From the IMG/VR virus record IMGVR_UViG_3300030419_007196, positions 20,292 through 84,291 of that record: a stretch of 64,000 bases of DNA; one strand, given 5' to 3'. Origin of the DNA: a virus. Shown one piece after another: positions 24,929-33,164 of this stretch. The notes beneath the pieces are model-generated. The model was not told the origin of the DNA, ran no database searches, and was given only the letters and a program-made list of their open reading frames with translations. The translations under genes were made by a program, and so were the position numbers. Each line of letters opens with the position of its first letter. The stretch's first letter is position 1.

Positions 24929-26185
24929 TTATCCCATAAAAATTGGTAAGGGAATTTTTGTATGTAGCTTCTCAGCATTTTCTGCTAATTGTGCATCCCT
25001 CTCTGCCAATTTAGCGTAAGTTAATTCATCCAACACCTTGTTAAGTTCCTCTTTAAGTGAAGCCTTCTCCTCCTTCGCCTGTGATAATAAATCAGAAGCA
25101 TTAAGAGTGACATTATTGCCGGGGATCGGGATTGTACTCAGCTTACCTCTAATCTGACCCAGCACTTCCTTACTTAAAGCTAACGCGTATCTTCTAATCC
25201 ACTGTTTACCAATTGAGTTTATATTTTCAAACGGAATATTTGCATAAGGTAATGTGTTTAGATTATTAACACCTTCAATTCCAGATCTTCTATCTGAATA
25301 TTCATCTAAGGAACTCTTTTCAAGCCTAAATTTAAAATACATTTTTGATGGGTGAATTCCATCTGGGGCTGGATATATCCTCACCTTGTTGTTGTGAATC
25401 TCATATGAGTAATGTGAAATCCTTGTGTAGATTGAATCTTCATAAGCCATAGCCTGAGCTTTGTTCTGCCAAGTAGGCACTACTTCAAAAGTGGACTCGT
25501 CTGAATATTGACCATAACTAGATAGGTTGCCTACCACATTCATGCCACCGTAATAATTGAAGAACCTCCATTGTGCTCGGGGCGCAACATAGAAAACCTT
25601 AGTTACTGTAATTCTATTATTATTTAATGCATCGCCGGCGTCTAAGTCTAAGTTACCGGAGGCAATTGCGCCGGAAACCACATCCTGTAAATCATAGTCT
25701 TGTTTTTTATTTGTTAATCTAAAAGAGGCTGTATATTCGGTTACATCGCCGTTTAAAGCAGCTTGGATAGCCAAGCCATCCCCAACACGCTGACTGGCTT
25801 CAAACGTGAATCTGGGCATTTTTAAGGCTGCCCCGGTAGGCCCTTCTGTAATTTCACCATCCTCATTAAATGAAGCGGTGGCGTTTCCGAGTAAATCGCC
25901 AAGTGAATTTTTTGCCTGATGTAAGTTAACTATATAAGAATATTCTAAGACAGCTTCCTCATAAGAGGCATAAACATTACCTGTTTTTAATTCGATATCT
26001 AAGACATCGCCGCCGAGTTTCTTATAAGTATAGGCAACCTGATCTACTGCGCCTGCAAGAAAGGCTTCCGAATCACTATAAATTCCATATGGTAACAAAC
26101 CCGCAACTTCTGCGAGCGAGCCAGTTGAAGTCAATATGGATTTGCTTGTCTGGCTTTCCGGTGTTAAAGTTGGCAATGCTGGCAT
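24929..26185 (-). CDS. neck protein, gp13 type
   Basis: 418 aa against 309 in T4 gp13. The C-terminal part LPYANIPFENINSIGKQWIR followed by RYALALSKEVLGQIRGKL (about 308-346) and a late coiled coil (LLSQAKEEKASLKEELNKVL) fit gp13-type connectors, which attach to the portal. The N-terminal region reads as a helical adaptor. The gene opens the neck-tail operon, with a late-type motif and AGGAG upstream. Confidence 0.58.
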   Translation of the reverse strand: MPALPTLTPESQTSKSILTSTGSLAEVAGLLPYGIYSDSEAFLAGAVDQVAYTYKKLGGDVLDIELKTGNVYASYEEAVLEYSYIVNLHQAKNSLGDLLGNATASFNEDGEITEGPTGAALKMPRFTFEASQRVGDGLAIQAALNGDVTEYTASFRLTNKKQDYDLQDVVSGAIASGNLDLDAGDALNNNRITVTKVFYVAPRAQWRFFNYYGGMNVVGNLSSYGQYSDESTFEVVPTWQNKAQAMAYEDSIYTRISHYSYEIHNNKVRIYPAPDGIHPSKMYFKFRLEKSSLDEYSDRRSGIEGVNNLNTLPYANIPFENINSIGKQWIRRYALALSKEVLGQIRGKLSTIPIPGNNVTLNASDLLSQAKEEKASLKEELNKVLDELTYAKLAERDAQLAENAEKLHTKIPLPIFMG

Positions 26186-26200
26186 TATTTAGTCTCCTGT

Positions 26201-26214
26201 CTTAATAAATAGTT
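26201..26214 (-). promoter_or_regulatory. late-promoter-like motif before the neck genes
   Basis: The minus strand reads AACTATTTATTAAG, 15 bases before the gp13-like ATG. It is embedded in a perfect inverted repeat, CTTAATAA and TTATTAAG with a 4-base loop (26201-26220). TTGACT stands upstream near 26228, 17 bases from TAACTA, so a mixed promoter is possible. Confidence 0.5.
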
Positions 26215-26234
26215 ATTAAGTTAAGACAAATAAG

Positions 26235-26546
26235 TCAATTAGATTTCTTTGTTGCTGTAGTTGCTTTTTTATTGCTATTTGTCCGACGCGTACTTTTCTT
26301 TTTGCGGGAAGTGACCTTTGGTGCCGGCGGCTTTTGTTTTGGTGTTGTTACAGTTGGAGCTTTTGTTTTATTTTCTTTTGCCTCGTTTGATACGGCCGGC
26401 TCTACTTCTTCCTTTATATATTTGACAACAACAGGAATCTCCGCTTCTTCAACTTTTTCCTTTATCTCTTTTAAAACTTCAAATTTTTGTTTTAATTTTT
26501 TACCAAACTTTTCTATGTTTAAAAGATATCTTTTCTTCTTTCCCAC
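26235..26546 (-). CDS. small lysine-rich basic protein (103 aa)
   Basis: It starts at GTG (26546) with TAGGAG upstream. The first half alternates basic and acidic helices (GKKLKQKFEVLKEIKEKVEE). The second half is a disordered Lys/Pro/Thr tail (PKQKPPAPKVTSRKKKSTRR) like histone H1 C-termini. It probably binds DNA or packs inside the head, but that is inference. It lies after a terminator and before the neck promoter, with no late motif of its own directly upstream. Confidence 0.6.
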   Translation of the reverse strand: MGKKKRYLLNIEKFGKKLKQKFEVLKEIKEKVEEAEIPVVVKYIKEEVEPAVSNEAKENKTKAPTVTTPKQKPPAPKVTSRKKKSTRRTNSNKKATTATKKSN

Positions 26547-26569
26547 TTTAAACTCCTATAAAAAACAAA

Positions 26570-26594
26570 AACCCCTCCTATAATTGAAGGGGTT
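26570..26594 (-). terminator. intrinsic terminator after the decoration-protein operon
   Basis: Minus strand: AACCCCT pairs with AGGGGTT around an 11-base loop, followed by TTTTTGTTTTTT. This is a textbook U-run in the direction of transcription, 22 bases past the stop of the 66-residue basic protein. Confidence 0.82.
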
Positions 26595-26615
26595 CATGTA
26601 TAAAAAAATGTTAAA

Positions 26616-26816
26616 TTAAAACCTGTCTTCGATTCTAGCCAATTCTCTGTTCGCCAAAGATCGCTCACGACCGGGGGCAGCGCGTTTTGCCTTAATATAA
26701 GCTGCCAACCACTCTTCTACGGTAGGCTTTCTTGCCGGCTTGCTAGGAGCCTTTGGTGCTGGTCGAGCCTTTACTGATTCAACCTTTTTAGCTATAGTCT
26801 TTTTAATTGTTGCCAT
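26616..26816 (-). CDS. small Ala/Lys/Pro-rich basic protein, histone H1-like (66 aa)
   Basis: MATIKKTIAKKVESVKARPA continues into PKAPSKPARKP, an H1-like tail, followed by a helical Arg-rich segment (EEWLAAYIKAKRAAPGRERS). The start has GGAG upstream. With the neighbouring 103-aa protein it makes a pair of basic proteins beside the capsid decoration genes. It could condense DNA in the head or act on the host nucleoid. No family is recognised with certainty. Confidence 0.6.
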   Translation of the reverse strand: MATIKKTIAKKVESVKARPAPKAPSKPARKPTVEEWLAAYIKAKRAAPGRERSLANRELARIEDRF

Positions 26817-26850
26817 TTTGTTTAATTCTCCATATTATAATAATGTTATG

Positions 26851-27399
26851 TTATACCTGACTAAATAACACAGCATCGCCCGTGATTGAACCAGATACAA
26901 CCATTACACCGTCCAACAACCAGCCACGGTCACCAGCTTTTGTTATGGTATAATGAGAGCCTTGAAACCCTATTGATTGTGGTACATTAATTCCAGCGAC
27001 AGAAGCTGATAACACAGTTACTGCAGTAGTCCCATATGCCGCTTGGAGATAGTGGCTATCGCTAGAGGAACCTTTACTTAACTCGCCATGCTCAATTAAG
27101 AACAGGCCGCCTTCAATAGTATCTCCTGAAAGATTACCTATCTCTAATGTTGATCCGGTGACAGCATGGTGAAAGTGATCTACATTCACAAAGCTAATAT
27201 GCCAGCCGTCATGACAATCTGCACTAGCTGGAAGGTGCACCACTCCGCCGCCGGCGCCATAGCCAGAATCAGAGTAGTTACTACCAGTTGATAGTTCAAA
27301 CACCGTTCCACAGTCACGGACGTGAATCTCGTTTTCAAGAGTCATATCCAATTTTTGGACTCTAACTCTATCAGCATGTGAAAATCCGTGTTTAGCCAT
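26851..27399 (-). CDS. virion decoration-type protein, paralogue 4 of 4
   Basis: The start was set at ATG 27399 (GGAGG seven bases upstream, N-terminus MAKHGFSHADRVRVQKLD). The frame is open further, but the extension overlaps the upstream gene and breaks alignment with its paralogues. The 182-aa product shares the family plan: short N-terminal tag, DCGTVFELSTGSNYSDS, GGGVVHLPASADCHDGWHISF, DHFHHAVTGS, and a C-terminal WLLDGVMVVSGSITG. The four copies follow the major capsid gene, so they are probably capsid surface or head-fibre proteins. No enzymatic motif is seen. Confidence 0.7.
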   Translation of the reverse strand: MAKHGFSHADRVRVQKLDMTLENEIHVRDCGTVFELSTGSNYSDSGYGAGGGVVHLPASADCHDGWHISFVNVDHFHHAVTGSTLEIGNLSGDTIEGGLFLIEHGELSKGSSSDSHYLQAAYGTTAVTVLSASVAGINVPQSIGFQGSHYTITKAGDRGWLLDGVMVVSGSITGDAVLFSQV

Positions 27400-27400
27400 T

Positions 27401-27994
27401 TTATACCTCCAACTCGTAAATTGAATTCGTTGATCCGGCGCTTGTGACAGAGCCTGAAATTGCACTAACGCCCGTGAGTATCCAGTCACTAGTGCCATTT
27501 AAGACCTCTATTCTTGACCCCTTAAGACCAATTTGAGTAACTTCTTTTATTGTGTTAGTGGTAACAGAACCAGACATTAAAACTACTTTATTAAACCCTG
27601 TTGAAAGAGCAAATCGTGTATCAGAAGCTGCAGCCACACTAAGACCATCGTTTTCAACCATGGCAAGGCCACCGACGAACGTTGCATCCGCCGCGATATC
27701 GGCTGTGGCCATCCCAAGTGTAGCTCCCGTCACAGCAAAATGAAAAACATCCTTCGTTATAAAGCTGCAATTCCAGCCCGTTTCAATATCATCTCTTGCC
27801 GGCAAGATAATTGCCGCGCCGCCAGCAGAGAAAGCAGAGTCGGAATAGCTTCCGGTTGATAAAATAAACGTTTTGCCACAGTCAGAGGCTAACAATTGCT
27901 TGGTTAGAGGGTCACCACCGGGAGTTTCCTGTTCGCCGAGATCTATATCCTCAACAATCCCCTTGTTTGTGAATGAAAAACCGTTTTTAGACAT
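27401..27994 (-). CDS. virion decoration-type protein, paralogue 3 of 4
   Basis: 197 aa, beginning MSKNGFSFTNKGIVEDIDLG. It shares ASDCGKTFILSTGSYSDSAF, GGAAIILPARDDIETGWNCS and DVFHFAVTGATLG with its neighbours, and ends in WILTGVSAISGSVTS. The stop is immediately before the ribosome site of the next copy. Beta-rich, probably a compact jelly-roll-like or head-fibre domain. Function inferred from location only. Confidence 0.7.
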   Translation of the reverse strand: MSKNGFSFTNKGIVEDIDLGEQETPGGDPLTKQLLASDCGKTFILSTGSYSDSAFSAGGAAIILPARDDIETGWNCSFITKDVFHFAVTGATLGMATADIAADATFVGGLAMVENDGLSVAAASDTRFALSTGFNKVVLMSGSVTTNTIKEVTQIGLKGSRIEVLNGTSDWILTGVSAISGSVTSAGSTNSIYELEV

Positions 27995-28011
27995 TATTAT
28001 TACTCTCCATT

Positions 28012-28584
28012 CTATATGCTCACATCATAATAGCCGAATTCGTCAGCGTTAGTAGTTGGAACAGCACCGGAAATTGCAACAATACCAGATACTAACCAAT
28101 AATCAGTACCGGCAACGATTCGAACTTTTGAACCCGGGAGGCCGACACGCGTAAAGTTTGCATAAGACCCGGGTGATCCAGACACTAATGTGAGTGCGCC
28201 TGCAGCGTTATCCGCTGGTAGTTGTGCGTAGTAAGTGTTGCTTAATGCCCCGACATTTGTAGCTTCATGTTCCATTAGAGTGACGCCGCCATACCATTTG
28301 TCAGCGGTGTTCTTATAAAGAACTGATGCAGTTACAGCATGGTGAAACGTATCAACTCCAATAATTGTTATATTCCAACCTTCGTCAACATCAACTAGGG
28401 CCGGCAAGTAACAGTCTCTGCCACCTGCTGTGTAGGGGGTGTCGGCATAATTACTACCAGTCGACATTTCAAATACTTTACCGCAATCATTCAATACGAA
28501 GTATTTGGCGCCGTCAGCGGTTGCTCCGAGGTCTAGACCCTCGACCCTCTTTTTGTCACTAAATGTAAAAGCAGATTTACTCAT
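28012..28584 (-). CDS. virion decoration-type protein, paralogue 2 of 4
   Basis: 190 aa, beginning MSKSAFTFSDKKRVEGLDLG, with NDCGKVFEMSTGSNYADTPY, GGRDCYLPALVDVDEGWNIT, DTFHHAVTASVLY and the C-terminal WLVSGIVAISGAVPT. It is closest in pattern to paralogue 4 (DCG.VFE.STGSNY.D, FHHAVT). A weaker relative of the late motif (CCATTTATTTAATC) lies upstream at about 28603-28616, within the end of paralogue 1. Confidence 0.7.
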   Translation of the reverse strand: MSKSAFTFSDKKRVEGLDLGATADGAKYFVLNDCGKVFEMSTGSNYADTPYTAGGRDCYLPALVDVDEGWNITIIGVDTFHHAVTASVLYKNTADKWYGGVTLMEHEATNVGALSNTYYAQLPADNAAGALTLVSGSPGSYANFTRVGLPGSKVRIVAGTDYWLVSGIVAISGAVPTTNADEFGYYDVSI

Positions 28585-28605
28585 TAATGGATTTTTTCCC
28601 TAAGA

Positions 28606-29214
28606 TTAAATAAATGGTGTCGTTTGACTAGAACCCGAGATAGCGATTAATGATTCAACACCCCAGAAGCCATTCGAATTATCGACGCAGGTAATAGAGA
28701 CGTAAGAACCGTTATATCCTTTGCCGCTACCTGTGCCTCGGGGGGGCTGGCCTGCGATGAAAACATCGCCCTCACCTTGAGAACCACTCATCATTTGGAA
28801 AGCGCCGCTATAGCCGCTGCCGCCGGTGCCCGTTGGGTCTGTGAAGAATTGGTCATAAGAGCCACTAAGGCCGCCGCCACCAAGGCCGGTAACTCCGGTG
28901 CCGCCGAGGTTTTGGAGAGAACTAGACATCTCTGCGAAGGAACAGCCACCATAAAGTTTTTCATTACTATTGGAACATGAAATCACAGTAGTTTTTCCGG
29001 TCGATGGCGGGTGAATCGATGTGACTTTTATATTCCAGCCATTCTCAACATCAGTAATTGATGGTAAGGTAATTGTAATATTATTGGTTGCGTCCGTAAT
29101 GTAGTAGGTAGTACCGCTATCTTTTGAGCTTACTTCCTTCGTCAAGTCCGCTGCTGATGCATCGAGCGATTCTACCTTGACTTTGTTACTGAATGAATAT
29201 CCGTTTTTAGACAT
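28606..29214 (-). CDS. virion decoration-type protein, paralogue 1 of 4 (divergent)
   Basis: The start was set at ATG 29214 (AAGGAG eight bases upstream, MSKNGYSFSNKVKVESLD) and not at the upstream in-frame ATG at 29244, which falls inside the promoter motif. The 202-aa product keeps the N-terminal tag and C-terminal WGVESLIAISGSS. It has lost the FH.AVTG segment and gained a Gly/Ser-rich insertion (GGTGVTGLGGGGLSGSYDQF). It is the first copy after the capsid terminator and has its own late-type motif. Confidence 0.7.
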   Translation of the reverse strand: MSKNGYSFSNKVKVESLDASAADLTKEVSSKDSGTTYYITDATNNITITLPSITDVENGWNIKVTSIHPPSTGKTTVISCSNSNEKLYGGCSFAEMSSSLQNLGGTGVTGLGGGGLSGSYDQFFTDPTGTGGSGYSGAFQMMSGSQGEGDVFIAGQPPRGTGSGKGYNGSYVSITCVDNSNGFWGVESLIAISGSSQTTPFI

Positions 29215-29240
29215 GACTAATTCTCCTTCTGAATCTAGTA

Positions 29241-29254
29241 TCATAATAAATAGT
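29241..29254 (-). promoter_or_regulatory. late-promoter-like motif before the decoration genes
   Basis: The minus strand reads ACTATTTATTATGA, ending 26 bases before the ATG at 29214. It is identical over 14 bases to the copy before the scaffold gene (32310-32323). It stands directly after the strong capsid terminator, so these genes need their own promoter. Confidence 0.65.
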
Positions 29255-29268
29255 ATCTTATAAAAGAA

Positions 29269-29303
29269 GATTCCCCGCTGGTCATAAAAACCAGCGGGGA
29301 ATC
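29269..29303 (-). terminator. intrinsic terminator after the major capsid gene
   Basis: A perfect 14-bp stem, GATTCCCCGCTGGT and ACCAGCGGGGAATC, with a 7-base loop, followed on the minus strand by TTCTTTTATAAG. It is 26 bases past the capsid stop. Confidence 0.85.
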
Positions 29304-29329
29304 CCTCCGTTAGGTTAAGTTAATTAAGA

Positions 29330-31216
29330 TTAACCAACCAAGTCATGACAAATGACCAGACCGTACATGTCTGAACGCACCATTCTCTTGGCGTAGCGGG
29401 TCATGACACCCTTACGAGGCACGAAGTCCTCTGGCCCAAAGATGGTAGGCGTAACCTGTAGCGGAACGTAAGGAGCATAAACATAGCCACTCTCTAAGAA
29501 GCTGCTACCCTTGCGACCAACGAGAATTACATTTCGCGGGAAGTAAGGATCGACATAAGCGTCGAACTTCTTGCTGATAGAGCCTACCTTGACAGCACCA
29601 ACGGAACCACGATCAGCGTCAGCGGTGACGCTAGCGCGGAAACCAGCAGTAAACTCAAGGATGTTAGCAACTTCTGGTGAGCAAACGATGAAGTTTGCAC
29701 CGCCACGAAGCGTCTTACGGTGGATCTGAGCGCTTACGTCGTTAATGGTCTCAATAAGCGTCTCGTACCACTCGCTAACAGTACCGGTGAAGTCAGGAGC
29801 AGCCGTAGTTGCACCAACTTCTTTACCAGTTACACGGTTCAAGAACTTGCCAGCATGGCGTGACCAGTGAAGCGTACTAGCAGTAGCACCCTTAACCAAG
29901 TCTTCCAAGATCTCGCGATCAATTTCTAGAGCAACATGCTCAGAAAGAATGCTGGTTAGCTCAACCTCTGCGTCAAGGTTGTGGTAAGCGTTGAGGTCTT
30001 GACCCAACTCTGGAGTCCACTTAGCCTTGAGCTTCTTGGTCTGCGCAGTAACGGCCAACGAATCAACCTTAATGTCAAGTTCACGAATAGTCGTGTTCTC
30101 GCCAGTTACGGAGTTGATCTTATTCTCGCCGTCGCCTGCACCTTCAAGACCGATTAGATCAGCCTCAACGGAACCAACAGCATTACCCTGCGAGTAATCA
30201 TCCTTACGAGCATACTGGAAGCCAAGACCGAAACCGGTGTCGGCGGTTGCGACCGAAACCATCGCTGCAGCGTTCGTAAACACGAAGTAAAGATCGTTAG
30301 TACCCTTTGGACGGGTCGTAAGTCTACGAACCTGTCGAGTATCAGCGGCGGTGCCACCGACCACACAAAGAGCGCCAACACCACCGGTTCTGGTGGCAGA
30401 ACCAATTTCGCTGGTGTTGTCGGAGAGATTGCCACTAATCGCAATCAAGTTGTTGAAGTCGGCGTCGGTGAGACCACCAGAACCATCATTCTTGATACCA
30501 TCAGCCAACTTGAGAACCTTGATGAAATGACCCTCGTTTAGATCTGGATCATAAGCAATACGGTTAGCAACGTCACGCTCAACAACCGTTGAAAGCGAGC
30601 CGGCCTCTAATAGAGAACGAAGCTGTGCAACGGTCTTTGCACCACGAAGAGAAGTCTCGGTGGTGTGGGCCAACTGAGTTGTTGAACCAGAGGCAGCAGA
30701 ACCGGTTGGGCTTGAGTATGATTGGTTAAGAGCATAAAAGCTAGTTTCACCACTCAGAGTGCCGGCGTGGTAGGTGTCATCCAAATCAACACCACTCGTG
30801 GCGATCTCTGAACCGACTGCGTTACCACCGTAAACTGACTTGCCTGCAACTGCGCCGGCGTGCTTCATAGCACTATCGGCATAGGTGAAGTCCAAGAAGA
30901 AAATGAGGCCCGAGGGCAAGCTCATCGGCTGAACACTAACGAGATCGTTGGCAATCAAGCCACCGAAAACGCGTCGAACAATTGGGAACGCTACGGCTGC
31001 GAAGCCTTCAACGTCACCACCGCTCATTACGGAAGCTTCACGGAGAAGTTCCTTGGCTTGGTTTTCTAATAGCCTAGCCATGCTATTTTTATGAATATCG
31101 CTGTTGAGTCCCTCTAAAAGACCGGTTTTTTCCCACTTTGTGAGTAGGGCTGCACCTTCCTTCTGGAGATCACGCTCAACGATGTTTTCTGTCAATTTTT
31201 CTACAATATTAGACAT
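29330..31216 (-). CDS. major capsid protein, T4 gp23 type
   Basis: The main head shell subunit, HK97 fold. The gp23 signature is FPIVRRVFGGLIANDLVSVQPM (about 77-98) with SGLIFFLDFTYADS, and the C-terminal half holds the conserved core (AEVELTSILSEHVALEIDRE, FVPRKGVMTRYAKRMVRSDM). At 628 aa it is longer than T4 gp23 (521), with a Gly/Ser/Thr-rich middle that may be an insertion domain. The N-terminal 65 residues are helical and likely removed by the prohead protease encoded at 34222-34827, as in T4. It follows the scaffold gene and is insulated by a strong terminator. Confidence 0.92.
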   Translation of the reverse strand: MSNIVEKLTENIVERDLQKEGAALLTKWEKTGLLEGLNSDIHKNSMARLLENQAKELLREASVMSGGDVEGFAAVAFPIVRRVFGGLIANDLVSVQPMSLPSGLIFFLDFTYADSAMKHAGAVAGKSVYGGNAVGSEIATSGVDLDDTYHAGTLSGETSFYALNQSYSSPTGSAASGSTTQLAHTTETSLRGAKTVAQLRSLLEAGSLSTVVERDVANRIAYDPDLNEGHFIKVLKLADGIKNDGSGGLTDADFNNLIAISGNLSDNTSEIGSATRTGGVGALCVVGGTAADTRQVRRLTTRPKGTNDLYFVFTNAAAMVSVATADTGFGLGFQYARKDDYSQGNAVGSVEADLIGLEGAGDGENKINSVTGENTTIRELDIKVDSLAVTAQTKKLKAKWTPELGQDLNAYHNLDAEVELTSILSEHVALEIDREILEDLVKGATASTLHWSRHAGKFLNRVTGKEVGATTAAPDFTGTVSEWYETLIETINDVSAQIHRKTLRGGANFIVCSPEVANILEFTAGFRASVTADADRGSVGAVKVGSISKKFDAYVDPYFPRNVILVGRKGSSFLESGYVYAPYVPLQVTPTIFGPEDFVPRKGVMTRYAKRMVRSDMYGLVICHDLVG

Positions 31217-31235
31217 CGTTAAATCCTCCCTTGAA

Positions 31236-32288
31236 TTATTTTTGAATGCCTGCCAAAGCTTTCATGCGATTGGCAAACGTTTCTTGTAGATTATTACTCT
31301 TTTGAGACTCTTGAGCCTTTAAGAGCATAGAAGTGTTTGTGCGACGACCTACTGCTTCGCTCAGAGATTTTGGACCAGTCTTTGGAGTCCCAACTGCGCT
31401 TTGAAGAGTTTCGTACACTACTTTTGCTTTTTCTACACTATCAGTACTCTGAATTGATTCGACAATTTCATTTTTTTGCCGCTCATTCAAGGAGCCATTA
31501 GACAGAACTTTATTAGTGTATAAAAGCTTTGCATTAATGAGATTCATCTCATCAAATTTGGTTTTAAGACTTTCAACCGCCTCGTATAAGGCTTCATTTT
31601 CGTTTGTAAGTCTTGCGTTCTCTTTTTGTTCTTTTTTAAGGGTGTTTTCAGCCTTTTGTAAATTGACCTCTAAAACTTTTTGAGTCTCTTTATGCTCTTT
31701 TGTCAACTCTAGCTCCATTTCAGCAATAGCACTTGCTAAAAGATCAAGAGCGGCCTCCTCATCTAACACCTTTGTTCCACGATTCATCCAACCGGCTGGC
31801 GTGGCTTCAAAATCTAATTTCATCTTTTCTTCAATAACTTCTTCTTCCACTTCTTTATTTTCTTCCTCGTTTAAAGAAGCTTGCTCGTTTTCTAATTCTT
31901 CTGATACGAGCTTGTCTATTTCCTCATCAGAAACAGCGACCTCATCAGAGACGTTTGATTCTGCAACAATTTTTTCTAAATCGATTTCAATAACTTGGTC
32001 TTCCTCTAGTTCAAAATTATTACTGTCAGACAAGTCGCCAAAGGCATAAGCTTTACCGTCATACTCATCTAATTGGGCCTCAACGATGGACTTGTCGTCT
32101 TTATCCTCTGGGGCTACAGTATCTTCACCGTAACTCTCACCTTTTACTTCATCTTGCTCTAAAAGCGTCTCAATTGTATCTTTAATTTGACCTGAATACT
32201 TGGCTAAAACCGCCTGTTCGGCGCTTTGAATGGCCGCCTCTCTGAGGGCTTTTGCATCAACTATTGCTTGCTCTAACATCGCTGACAT
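31236..32288 (-). CDS. prohead scaffold (core) protein, gp22 type
   Basis: 350 aa, very acidic and helical, as expected for the assembly core that is later degraded. Glu/Asp-rich stretches (about 45-150: VEAQLDEYDGKAYAF, DLEKIVAESNVSDE, NEEENKEVEEEVIEEK) lead into a coiled coil (about 185-250: LELTKEHKETQKVLEVNLQK). The C-terminus is basic, probably contacting capsid protein. It sits just before the capsid gene as in T4 (22 then 23) and carries the best late-type motif plus AAGGAG. Confidence 0.85.
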   Translation of the reverse strand: MSAMLEQAIVDAKALREAAIQSAEQAVLAKYSGQIKDTIETLLEQDEVKGESYGEDTVAPEDKDDKSIVEAQLDEYDGKAYAFGDLSDSNNFELEEDQVIEIDLEKIVAESNVSDEVAVSDEEIDKLVSEELENEQASLNEEENKEVEEEVIEEKMKLDFEATPAGWMNRGTKVLDEEAALDLLASAIAEMELELTKEHKETQKVLEVNLQKAENTLKKEQKENARLTNENEALYEAVESLKTKFDEMNLINAKLLYTNKVLSNGSLNERQKNEIVESIQSTDSVEKAKVVYETLQSAVGTPKTGPKSLSEAVGRRTNTSMLLKAQESQKSNNLQETFANRMKALAGIQK

Positions 32289-32309
32289 AAGAATACTCCT
32301 TATTCTAAC

Positions 32310-32323
32310 TCATAATAAATAGT
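32310..32323 (-). promoter_or_regulatory. late-promoter-like motif before scaffold and capsid
   Basis: The minus strand reads ACTATTTATTATGA, ending 21 bases before the scaffold ATG, in an AT-rich stretch with no -35 hexamer. It would drive scaffold and capsid expression up to the terminator at 29269-29303. Confidence 0.65.
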
Positions 32324-32345
32324 AATTAAAATTTTAAAATGCTCA

Positions 32346-33164
32346 TTAAGAAGAAAGGGCTTGTGATAGACGGGAGGATTCGCTGTCAGTTAATTTTCTT
32401 GTAATGATAAAAAGGTCTGAAATATGCCCATTTAAAGGGAGTGAAGCACCGGTGCCTCTTGCTCCAATATAGGCTTGATCTGTTCTGTCAAAATCATAAT
32501 CAGCATCATTTGTTAAATCGCTGGCTCCAGCGGCAGTCAAGGATTCCCCATTTAAATGCTGGGTTAAAGCATCTGGAGTGGCTTCTGTATCGTGGGTAGT
32601 AACATAAACATATTCTGTATTAGAAGTAGTCGCTAAAGTGCTTAAGAAAAAGCTATCCTGTCCTCCACTTTTATCACCTATACCAGACCAAAATTTATCT
32701 CCACTGCTATCAATTGTTCCGTGGACTGCTCCACCATTAACTTCAGCATATCCTGAATCACCCAATTCCCAAACAATATTAGCCGCACCAAAAACACCCG
32801 TAATACAAAAGCGACTAACAACTGTAATTTTATCTGTGTTGGCTGGTATTAGCTGAATAGCATAGATTAAGTTCTCATTTGATTGAAATGAGTAGGCAGT
32901 TGTATTTAAAACTGAACTAAGCTCTGTGCTTGGAGGGTTTGAGCCAATAGTTGGCGATGTTCCCTCTACAACATCAATTGTTGAATTGCTCAAGTTTGAG
33001 CCAATTGTATTAGAAGTGCTCGTGGCATCAATCCAAGTAATAATATCACCACCACCAATAGCACGAATTAAAGAGCGTTTTGAACTGGCGCGATCAATGA
33101 GGCTTTGTTTACCAACAGAGCGACTTGATAAAGAGCCTTGTTTTCCACCAAAGCCGCTTCTCAT
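32346..33164 (-). CDS. LamG/concanavalin-like virion protein
   Basis: 272 aa. A basic N-terminal segment (RSGFGGKQGSLSSRSVGKQS, about 2-21) is followed by a probable LamG-type beta-sandwich (IITWIDATSTSNTIGSNLS ... FVYIGARG-like DQAYIGARGTGASLPLNGHI, SDLFIITRKLTDSESSRL). That closing pattern (house-keeping of the last strand and helix) is typical of concanavalin-like domains in phage structural proteins. It may bind sugars or act as a head decoration. It lies between S21/structural genes and the scaffold. Confidence 0.6.
   Translation of the reverse strand: MRSGFGGKQGSLSSRSVGKQSLIDRASSKRSLIRAIGGGDIITWIDATSTSNTIGSNLSNSTIDVVEGTSPTIGSNPPSTELSSVLNTTAYSFQSNENLIYAIQLIPANTDKITVVSRFCITGVFGAANIVWELGDSGYAEVNGGAVHGTIDSSGDKFWSGIGDKSGGQDSFFLSTLATTSNTEYVYVTTHDTEATPDALTQHLNGESLTAAGASDLTNDADYDFDRTDQAYIGARGTGASLPLNGHISDLFIITRKLTDSESSRLSQALSS

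Noticed and set aside
27400-27498. N-terminal extension of the fourth paralogue to 27498
   Set aside because: It overlaps the previous gene, lacks a ribosome site, and the other paralogues align from the MAKHGF start at 27399 behind GGAGG.
29215-29244. Start of the first paralogue at 29244
   Set aside because: It falls inside the late-type element. The ATG at 29214 has AAGGAG and the family N-terminal tag.
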